Assembly (NCBI GenBank): GCA_021234155.1
Contig: JAJEKV010000109.1
Coordinates: 2,414,738 to 2,478,737, forward strand
Direction: 5' to 3'
DNA length: 64,000 nt
Source of the DNA: Isoetes taiwanensis
Taxonomy: Eukaryota; Streptophyta; Lycopodiopsida; Isoetales; Isoetaceae
The position numbers and the translations under genes are program-made. The notes beneath the pieces are model-generated. The model was given only the letters and a program-made list of their open reading frames with translations, had not been told where the DNA came from and searched no databases. Of the stretch, positions 55,286 through 64,000 are shown piece after piece (position 1 is the first letter of the stretch; every line of letters begins with the position of its first letter).

Positions 55286-58200
55286 TTTTTTTTTTGAAGG
55301 ACGAAAGCCAAAAAGTTTATTAATCAGATAAAAAGTACAATATTTACATGTCTCATCTAACTGTGTAAGCACAAAAGGATGCCACAGGAGCACGAGCCTG
55401 GAGCACAATGTACTTACTCCAGAATAGGAGACTAATGATAAGAATCAATTCGAAGATACTGAATCCAGATGCGTTCCATCATTTCTGATTCAAGGGAGGA
55501 ACACTCGTAGGCTGTCAATATCTTTTTCTGGGCCACCGTAATAACACCGTGTGTAGAAGAATTAATGCCCCGAAAGATCTGGTGTCTGCGACGCTCCCAT
55601 ATCGACCATAGGAGCCAACCGAAACCAAGATGGAATGCTTTTTGTTTAGCCGGAGGCCATGCGTTAGGATAGGACGCCAAGAGAATGCATCCGTAGTCCA
55701 ATGTGCTGTTAAACAAACCTTGTAGCTAGGACCATGTTGATTGAACCTCGGACAATCAAAGAGACAATGCTCAAGAGTTTCGACGTCCGAAAGACAGAGT
55801 GGGCATACTGCAGATATGCGAGGATCATAGCGATGTCGGAAGGCATTAACCCGCAAGCACTTGTGGATAACCTGCCACCACAGTACAGAGACTTTAGGGT
55901 GGAGCAACCTATCCCAAAGCCATCGCCATGTACGACACAAAGTGGGCTGTGGAACCTGTAGGTGCCACCCATCTGGCAACTGGAGGGGTTGTGATGCTAA
56001 AAGAAGGCGATATACGGATCTGACAAAGTACTTGCCTTTGTGAATATTTTAATGACAGTCCCATGGCACCCTTTCAACAACACCAACTTGCACTATAAGA
56101 GGCAAATTTTCTGCGACCTTCTCCCATAGAGATACATCCCAACGAGAGAGCGGGAACTTTGCCTGAAATTCAGGCCAAGATAGTAGGCGACCCACCTCAT
56201 ACCATGCTTGAATAGAGACAACACCTGCAAGAACCCATCGTCTCTGTGTAAGGGATGAACTGATGCTGCCAATGGAGGTGTTGAGGGGTCTGGAGGCAGT
56301 GGTGCCCACCACCATGGAGTCTCCAATAGGGTGTGGATAGAGGGGCATGGCCAAAAAAGATGTCTGACCGCCTCCCATGCTGTCAACAAGCCACGCAAAA
56401 ATGGAGAAGCATTTGGAAAAGGCTGCAGAGTCTGAAATAAAGCCCAAGGTAGGACTGGTTTGACAGCCTTCTTGCCTAGAGGGAATACAGTGACCAAGAG
56501 CTTGTCTAAGGAGGCGTGAACCAGGAGAGTCATCCTCACCATTCAGAAGTCTCCAAATGAGCTTTGAAATAAGCACTTTGCTCGCAAAGAAGAAGTCCAT
56601 CATACCTGCACCACCGCCCATTTTGGAAGGATGCACTTCGACCAAGCCATCTTAACCACAAAGACCTTCCTCAAGACCGCCCAAATAAAGTTCAACTATT
56701 GCAATGAGCTCACGACTTTGATTTGTGGGGCTAGCAAGAAGGATGCCATATAAACATGGGTACTACTAAGGACCTGACTTGGCCACCGTGAATGCTAATT
56801 CAAGAAGAGACAACTTAGCAAAGGGACCACCGTAACAAGTGCTTCTCCAAACCCCTAATGATCTCCTCCCATGCAGCTCCCATAGTAACATGGATGCCAA
56901 CTGAAATCCCCAACAACTTGATGGCTTGTTCATGCGTAAGTAATTTCCATGGATAATCGTGAACACATGCCGGAACCGGATTATCCAATGTCCACAAAGC
57001 TGTACACTTCTGCCACCCCACAAGGACACCGAAAGCCAGTGAAAAAGTATCTAAGAGCATTTTGGTAGCAGGAAGATTCTTAGCATTGGCGACTAGGAAG
57101 AGGAACGTATCGTCTGCATATTGATTGCAAACCTCTTGTGTGCCGTCCTCCATTGCATAAGGTGATGGGCAGCCAGTCTGAACTAGTCTGAGGATCCTTG
57201 ACCTTGGGGATGAGTGAGATGACACTTGTGTTTAGAATTCTATCCAAAGCAGTGCACCGTTGAAAGTCGCAGAAATCATCATACACATCTGGCTCCAGCC
57301 ATTCCCAATATTCCTGGAAGAACTCGATTGGCAAACCATCCAAACCTGGGCATTTGCCTCTTTTCAGTTCAAAGACTGCCGAACTTAAATCATCACCATC
57401 ATAGCGCTCTATTGACTCGGCCGCTCACCAGAGATTTATGGGGAATTCCTAGACAAAACAACGTCTGGAATTTCTGATTGAAAGGGAAGATGTTTCTCAG
57501 CAAAAAACGTCTGGAAGTGGATATGCAGATGTTGCTTGAGGCCATTCGGTAGAAGCAATGAGGACATGGTCGACGACATCGCGACTCTTAACCGCGACGA
57601 AAAAGAAGCCCGCATAACGCCTCCATCACTTAAAACCATTGCGGACCGCCGCCTTTGCTTGCTGAATTTACTCCTCCTCCAATGCTTGGATCTATGCCAA
57701 ACTATCACGATCATGAACACCTGGAAGACATCCCTGTAGGTCCTGATACAAGGTATTCAATAGGTTTCGACCGTCGCTGCAGACTCTCGACCCCAATCGC
57801 TGGGTAAAACTTTTGATCGCCGCAATTGCATCCACTATCCCGCCATGTTCGGCGGCCACCGAAGGCAATTGTCCAAGTATTCTTGCAACCTTCTTGAAAG
57901 TCGCATCCTTTAAGAACTTCCACGCTCAGCGAAAACACGTCCCGGTCTGCACCGCCGGCCAGAGGGGCTCGCCCCGAAATGAATTGCGAATGGTGGTCTG
58001 AAACTGAGTTATCTCTGAGACAGAACCGAAAGAGACCTGGAAATGCCTCGCATCTACATTCCAATAAGCTCTATCCAACCGAGAGCTTGCGCGACCCCCA
58101 CTAACTTGACCATTGCACCAAGTAAAGGCACCTTCACCATCAATCTCCGAGAGGTTGCAGTCATGGAGTAGACGGAGCCATCTTTGGCGCTCAAAACCGA

Positions 58201-60372
58201 CACACCACTATAGAGGTCGCCCCCAACCGATCAGACTCTATTTCCACCATATTAAGATCCCCAACAAGAAGCCATGAAATGTGGCAGCCCAAGCTGAGTA
58301 TCTTCTCTCGCAAAGAGGCCCACAGTGAAGCTCTCTGATGGGGTCTATTGTGGGCGTAAACATTAATTAGACCATATTTAACCCCTTGTTCCTGCCATAC
58401 AATTAGGGCCCAACGACCAAAGCAATCAGCCTGAGTAAAGATGTCTGGCAAGGAAGGAAGCCACGACCCCTGCACTGGCAGAATCAGCTGCTGCGATAAG
58501 GACATTAAACCTGCGACCAAGCATGTCTGCAAGCTTTGATACGTCTCCCTTACGACACTTGTGCTCTTGAAGGCATACAGACTGAGCGTCCAATCTAGAT
58601 AAGTAGAAAGAAATACGACTCCGCTTGAGGGGGGAGGAGGCTATCCCCTGAACATTTCATGAGACTAACTGCATTGATCTTGTGATGGGGCCAATTCAGA
58701 TGAGACCACTAGTGTCTCAAGGGAATCTGAGGATGTTTTCTGGGCATCTGGCATGGCAGTAACCTCATCGACCAAATCAGCCCACTGAAGTGGATCAAAG
58801 CGACCACAGTGGGATGCAATGGGAGGGGCGGTGCTACCTGAAGCAGGAACTGAGGGCTGGGATGCAGAGGAATTAGATCCCTTAGCTGATTTTCGTGGTT
58901 GACGAAGAGCCGGTGGATGTTTTGGTGGTGGGTGGATGCCACGTCGATCAATGTCCATATACTATCCACGAGCCTCTTCAATTTGCTCTTGCAATTTCTG
59001 GATTTCAGCCAGTCTCAACATTTGGTGATCCAGAGACTGAGGTGAGGGGGCTGCAACTGGAAGAGCGGGGGGGCAGTCACAGGCATAGGGATGTGAGAGA
59101 GATCCATTGAGGTGGGAGCTGATCTAGGAGCGTGAAGTCCCGGAGGAGCAGATGAAGGACCCTGTTGGTGAACCCTGCGATATTGAGCAAAGAGAGGGGC
59201 TTCGGGAAAAATGAGAGCTAGTTCAGGACCATTCAATATGGACAGCTTAAACGGAAAGAACATGGGTCCACTTTGGACAACAATTGTTTGAGGCAAATCA
59301 CGGTGAATGGGCCTTGCCACACAAACCTTAGTGATGCCATTGGTTATGGAGTGTTGCAAATGGAGTCCAACCTCATTCGCAATGGCAGAAATGAACTTGG
59401 AATCCTGTAACTTTTAGCAAACTAGAAGGGGGCACATAAGGCATATGGCTTAGCTGGAAAGGATCCAAGAACACACTGTTGATAGAGCAAGAAGTGTTTC
59501 CAGAGAGGATCAACAGCTCCTTCTATGAGTTGAGCAGCCGGCTCAGGAGATTCAAACATCAAAAGAAAGCAACGTTGATCTTTTGCCACAAGGTTGATAG
59601 ATTGATAAGCAGGAAGCCCTAGCTTGTGAAGGTGCCCAGAGAGCCAAGATCCCACGTACTTTAGATCCAAGAAAGGGCGGCCGAAGCGGGCGTAATCACC
59701 TTAACACGCAAACCAACCGCCTCTGCATGTCGCCGATGATCCTCATGGCTAATCAAGACCCGATTAGTAGTACCGCACTTCCGTGATCAGACGTACAATA
59801 ACGATGCAACGTATAGTAAATTTTCCCATTTTTTTTTCTTATTTGATGCACAAAATGAAGAAGTACGTATAGTACATACAGGTATGGTACCTTAAGTATG
59901 GAAAACGTAACGTATGCGACGAACCCGTAACCGCTCCGCACCAATCGAGCCCCAAAAATGCTCAAAAGTTGTCCCGCGACTTCAACCTCATAAAAGATTT
60001 CGCCTCGATGGGAGCTGGACATCCATAGAGTCTTGCTTGGCTTGCAATTGCTGGAGATAGGACACAACTTCTTTCCTATTGTTATCCACCATGGTGGCAG
60101 TGGCCTCTGAGACACGAGCCGAGGTGGCGGGAGTTGCCAGGCCCTTGCAAAGCCACTCAGAGAACCACACACCTGAAACTCGAGCAACTGTGTCAGATGA
60201 TCTCCAAGGTCTGGTCGATGCAGCTCAAGGGATGGAAGAGGATGTAAGCCCTGTGCCGCCGTGGGGAAGAGGGGAAAACTCCTCCTGCCCTGAGGAACCT
60301 CCAACGTGTGTTGGACGTACACCAGTTTGTGGAGGTTGAACCACCATCCGAGCACTATCTCTAGGAGTAGTC
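55286..60372 (-). mobile_element. L1-type LINE (family 1), 5'-truncated, with RT deletion
   Basis: On the minus strand the order is as follows. ORF1 (60,372 to about 58,665) is Pro/Ser-rich with THVGGSS-like repeats and an RNA-binding-like region (YVGSWLSGHLHKLGLPAYQS). The endonuclease (about 58,560-58,190) has YGLINVYAHN and WLLVGDLNM. The RT start (57,343-57,230) has DGLPIEFFQEYW. The sequence then jumps to the active site YADDTFLF (about 57,120), so the RT centre is deleted. The post-RT region (56,645-56,050) and zf-RVT (about 55,980-55,710, CPLC and EHCLFDCP) follow. A poly-A tail is at 55,295-55,286. Multiple frameshifts make it inactive. 59,760-59,990 contains an AT-rich stretch that does not look like ORF1. 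Confidence 0.88.
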
Positions 60373-62180
60373 TGTGACGTTCCAAAGATAATATACGCCT
60401 TAACACGATATTATATTGTTATCGTTATTAACGCATTACATGTCACAAGTGACATGTACTTGAGAGTAGGACAACGTTGCACCTAGGTGGGGAGCTAAAG
60501 GTTGCACCTAGGGGGCAACCTTGGATGTTGGGTATGTAATTAAACATACACAACAAAAGGTTCCTTGTTCATACATTTCCAAATGGCTTAAAGCCATTTG
60601 CCCATGTGGATGCCCTAACCTAGATAGGATCTATATAAGGGCTAAAACCCTAGACCCTAGCTCTCCTTTCACTTTGCCAATTAGGGTTTTCTAGAGCCTC
60701 CTTTCCTCCTTCGCATTTAGGGCTTTCTGGGCCAATTCGCCAAGGTAAGGCTCGAAATCGCATTGCTGTGTTCAAAAGTCGGATTTGCACAAAAAGTTGT
60801 TTTTGAAAGCACCGCCTCTCGCAAGATCGGGAGCATGGACGCCTTCCAAGGATCGGGGAGCAAGCCAAGGAGCAGGTATCTAGTTGTTCTACAGTAAAAC
60901 CGCCTTTAGGCATGGCAATATGCCGGGTTTAGTATGTTAGATCATCTCTCGAAGCCTTGTAGATCCCTAGATCCGAGACTCTAACAAAATGAACCTAACA
61001 TTGGATGTTAAGTAGATAGATTGATATGATTCTCTATCTCTCGTTACGTGATATTGCATGTATTCCACTCGTGATCTCCTTGTTGTGGGAAGGGGGTAGA
61101 GACCTAAAGGTCGCGGTAGAAGATGCTCCTAGCATAGCACCTTAGTTCCCACATAATTGCGCCCGCGGCACGTGAGCCCACCGGGTCAGTAGGTGAAGGG
61201 CAAAGGCACGGTTGATAAGGAGGAACTTGTCTCATCGCTGACCGACCCCTCGGTAGTAAAGCCTATCGGGGTCTTTGTTGGCTAGGGCTTAATGGCTTGT
61301 CACCGTGTGGGCAAGGCATGAGCTCGACATTTTCGTGGGGTGGTGGATATGACCTTCCAGGTGAGTTCAAGTCGAATAAGGGCGGTGGCCCTCTAGCCGC
61401 CGCGATGAGCATGGATACCCGGAGGAGAGGCAGCTCTTCCCGCCTCATCGGGGTTGGGGAGATGCAACCCAACAAGAGTAGCCCCTCTCGGGCTATTCAC
61501 CCGGCCAGCAGTTGACCAAGTCCCAACACTTTTCAGCCTACTCGCAGTGTGCATTGGGAGGGGCGGATGGAGTGGTTCTACCCTAAGCCATGTTCTATGC
61601 CAGCCAAATCCATTGCCATGAATTAAATGCGCAATGAACTCTGGAGGCCCGGCCGCCGGTCCATCCCCCTTGAGTCCAGCCCCGGGTAGGATCTCTCCTT
61701 TGTATTATTGTTTATGAAGGTATTGCCGACTCTGTGATGTTGCTATTGCTATGGTGATTGTGTTGTATATTATTGGTTGTGCTCACGTTTGTTTGTTACG
61801 CTTCGCAGAGATAGGAACATCCGATGGAAGCGGATGAATGACACATCCACTCTTCCCTTCTTGGCTCTGCCCCCATGGGAGTGGAGTGGTGGATGGCCCC
61901 CGCCGCACCCTGTGGGGAATGCTCCTCTTCAAATACGATGCGGGCATCGTATAAGGAGTAGGGGACGCCTGAGTGGTATCGAGCATGATCTTGGCATCCA
62001 AGTTCGAAAAGCACAGCCATTTTCCCTTAGGACTAACAAGAGATTCGAAGTCTTGGGGTATAGCCCACCAAGCAAGAGCTTCGAACAATTGGGAAAATTC
62101 CCAATTTCTGGGTAGAATTTAGTTCCATGATAGATTGCTAGTGAAGTATAGCACCTTTCCCAACCTAAATTGCCAAAAAC
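60373..62180. other. Promoter-like or LTR-like sequence, no gene
   Basis: It begins TGTGACGTTCC exactly where the LINE match ends. It contains two perfect hairpins, ACATGTCAC/GTGACATGT (60,438-60,457) and AAATGGCTT/AAGCCATTT (60,581-60,599). A TATA-like CTATATAAGG (60,631-60,640) is followed by AAACCCTAG leader motifs and a possible donor AAGGTAAGG (about 60,743). From 61,100 on it is GC-rich with no open coding frame that I recognise. It could be part of an unidentified LTR element. Confidence 0.4.
60631..60640 (+). promoter_or_regulatory. TATA-box-like sequence
   Basis: CTATATAAGG with the leader motif AAACCCTAG 14 bases downstream, typical of plant Pol II starts. No open coding frame follows. 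Confidence 0.45.
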
Positions 62181-62475
62181 TAGGCCACCCCCTCACGAGT
62201 GCGCCCAAACACCATTAGGTTCAAAAACCGATTTCGCCAAAGACCGCGTGGTGAGTGGTTGACCTCCGCTGACATAGTTAGGTGTCCCAATTAATTAAGA
62301 TAATGGTGTAGTTTGGCTTATTCCCTTAGTTCTAGATAGGTTTGTATGTTATAACACTAAGAAACTCCTCAGAATTGTAAAATAGCCTCGAGCGGTCGAC
62401 CCCTCACGAGTGCCTGCACCCTTTAGGTTGGTAATCCAACCGCCCAAAGCATGGTGTGTGAGTGGTGGGTGTTTT
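62180..62475 (+). repeat. Imperfect direct repeat in an upstream region
   Basis: 62,180-62,265 and 62,386-62,475 share CCCCTCACGAGTGC, TTAGGTT, GCC-AAAG and GTGAGTGGT in the same order. They lie upstream of the TATA-like box at 62,583 and could be promoter repeats. Confidence 0.6.
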
Positions 62476-62582
62476 GAAGTATGGTGAACCCAAATGAATG
62501 CCCCCTGCACCTTCGCTAATGCCCTAGTTTGTTTTTTTTTTTCCCATATGAATTGCGTGTCCCAACCCTAAATCCCACCTCC

Positions 62583-62591
62583 CTATAAATA
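62583..62591 (+). promoter_or_regulatory. TATA-box-like sequence upstream of the histone-like gene
   Basis: CTATAAATA, followed by TTAGGGTTTCC and then an ATG at 62,651. A plausible plant core promoter by sequence only. Confidence 0.5.
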
Positions 62592-62650
62592 GAAAATTAG
62601 GGTTTCCATTTTACCCCCACCTTCCCGGGAGAACAGCTTCGCCCAAGAAG

Positions 62651-63602
62651 ATGATCTTCAGCGCCAAAGCTCAAAACCCGACAAACAAAAGCATGGCACC
62701 GGACGAAACAGACGCCGCGAAGGTTGTGCCACCCTGGCATGTGAGCTTCAAGAGCGAGCCGTCCGACGTAAGGCCGACGGGAGGCAAGTGCACATCGGGA
62801 AGAGGAGGCACCGTTGAACCACCTAACCCTAACCCCGAGGAGCAGGAATGTATCGGAGAACCTTGATCGGAGGCTGGACGCCGGGCGGAAGCGATCGGAG
62901 GGAGCCGCCGAGGGAGATCTTTTGGGGATAATGAGGAACCAGAGCAGGTGAAAGAAGAAGAAGAAGAGGGAAAGGGAAGAAGGCGAGCCGAGGGAAATCC
63001 AAGGCGAGCGCCTGAGGGAAAAGGAAGAGCTTAAGAAAGAGGAGGGAGGAGAAGGAACGTAAGAGGGAAGAAAGGAGGAAGCGAAAGAGGAGCCGGAGAG
63101 GGTGAGAGCGGAGAAGGGTAAGGACCCGAAGTGCCGCATGAGAAGCCAAGAAGAAGAAGACACCGGGCCAAGGCAATAACCATACAGAGCCGGATCCCGA
63201 AGCCCCCATCTTCGTCCGACCAACCCGAGGAGGGAGCGGAGGACATTTAACCAGAGAGACTTCGGCCCTTCAAACCCAATAACGGAGGATGAAGACCCCT
63301 GCGGGCTAACGTGACCGCCTTATCTAAATGGTCGCCGCCAAGCACCCCAAATGACAAAGATTCAAGAAACCAAGGCAGCAGAGGGAGTCCTATATACCGG
63401 GTTTGACTTGCAAGCATCGAAGGAGCTAAAGGAGTATATCAAGGCATACGAAAATGCATGAAGAATACTCCAAATATTACTTAAGAACACAGAGTGAAGA
63501 CCATTGAGGGAGGTCGGCCAACGAAGAAGAACACGTTGAAGCGCCCACGGAATCATAACCCCTCCGAAGAAGCGATGAAAAGGCCGGGCGGACTCAAAAT
63601 TA
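62651..63602 (+). pseudogene. Unassigned coding-like region, basic and purine-rich
   Basis: An ATG at 62,651 opens 71 codons rich in Pro, Lys and Glu, ending at 62,866. From 62,939 to 63,282 one frame is extremely basic (for example ERKREERRKRKRSRR) and interrupted by three TGA codons. A second frame is charged and coiled-coil-like (LREKEELKKEE). It ends near an apparent Lys/Arg-rich tail (about 63,520-63,600: KRPGGLKI). It could be a long N-terminal extension of the H3-fold protein that follows, or an unrelated region. No single frame joins them. Confidence 0.35.
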
Positions 63603-63887
63603 GCGAGGGCGGCCCAAGAAATTAAGCACTTCCAGCCAGAGCTATGGCTTCCTCATTCCCGAGCCCCTTTGCACGCCTAACAAGGGAGATTTTGCAGGAG
63701 TTCGACCCATCCAAACGGGTCACGGACGACATGTTGCTCGCGACTGCAGAGGCGTCGGAGAAAGACATCGCACATTACGCCGAAGACTTCATTTGCGTGT
63801 GCTCAACACGCTAAGAGAGTGACTTGTATGCCCAAGGATATTAGACTAGCTCGGTTTATTAAGAAGGAGATTTTTGAACTATTGTAA
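63603..63887 (+). pseudogene. Divergent histone H3-fold gene, two frameshifts
   Basis: Histone H3 pairs with H4 in the nucleosome core. Three frames give the fold in order. The alpha-N part is AAQEIKHFQ (63,609-63,635). The start of alpha-1 is PFARLTREI, with loop and alpha-2 through TAEASEKDIAHYAEDF (63,644-63,806). The C-terminal part is HAKRVTCMPKDIRLAR, then FIKKEIFELL and a stop at 63,885-63,887. HAKRVT-MPKDI-LAR is the H3 signature. The alpha-2 helix is very unlike canonical H3, and the usual RRIRGERA end is replaced. It could be a fast-evolving H3 variant or an old pseudogene. A centromeric variant is possible but unsupported, since loop 1 is of canonical length. Confidence 0.8.
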
Positions 63888-64000
63888 ATGACCTTTTCTT
63901 TGGTATAAGTCTATAATTTTGATAAATAAATAAGTCCAATCGAGTTTAAATAGGGTGTATTGCCGAATTCTACATTTAGAAATAGCAAAGTTCGGAACAA

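Noticed and set aside
62597-63223. A 208-codon minus-strand frame rich in Ser, Leu and Phe
   Set aside because: It is the complement of a purine-rich stretch with no family motif; the plus-strand H3 fold nearby is better supported.
63603-63887. Calling the H3-fold gene CENH3
   Set aside because: Loop 1 has canonical length and MPKDI is canonical-like; centromeric identity cannot be supported from sequence alone.

Overview
This window looks like repeat-rich land-plant nuclear DNA. The evidence is Ty1/copia pol genes with a plant initiator-Met-type primer site, two families of non-LTR retrotransposon, GT-AG introns, and broken copies of plant genes: plastid DXS, homoserine kinase, a G-type lectin receptor kinase and F-box/LRR4. 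The intron-rich debris and heavy element load fit a large genome such as a gymnosperm or a seed-free vascular plant, but nothing fixes the lineage. I found no intact host gene. Almost every coding region is broken by frameshifts or stops. Duplicated copies differ by many 1-10 base indels, so old decay and assembly error cannot be told apart here.

Layout. 1-4,399 is one arm (A) of a direct duplication. The other arm (B) begins near 22,016 and continues in pieces to about 37,482. Arm A is interrupted at 4,400 by a copia element (LTRs 4,400-4,994 and 13,370-13,962). That element carries three later insertions: a 5'-truncated LINE inside gag (5,895-7,268), a composite carrying exons of several unrelated host genes (about 8,943-11,157), and a foldback/MITE with 99-bp identical arms (11,182-11,594). 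After the second LTR a second, partial copia interior runs to 15,640. It joins back to arm A through microhomology scars. A decayed MULE-transposase gene (16,274-17,640) and an L1-type LINE (18,194-21,470) follow.

Arm B carries its own insertions. The first (22,452-29,628) is flanked by a 5-bp target duplication, and its empty site is still present in arm A. It holds an LTR, a large LINE of a second family, a copia RT-RNase H fragment and a tRNA-like Pol III head. The second is a retroposon with a 14-bp target duplication (30,209-31,976). The third is a 2.2-kb segment present only in B (32,950-35,110). Arm B ends at an L1 3' fragment (37,482-38,727).

38,728-55,285 holds gene debris: a homoserine kinase pseudogene, a truncated receptor kinase and a SMARCAL1-like helicase fragment. 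It also has an L1 5' fragment, small tandem repeats, a GATA microsatellite and a very short LINE insertion. 55,286-60,372 is a longer L1 copy on the minus strand. 60,373-62,580 is promoter-like or LTR-like sequence. The window ends with a divergent, frameshifted histone-H3-fold gene (63,603-63,887) behind a TATA-bearing, basic-rich region.

The elements do not form a pathway. The biology here is element nesting, recombination, and capture of host exons by mobile DNA.
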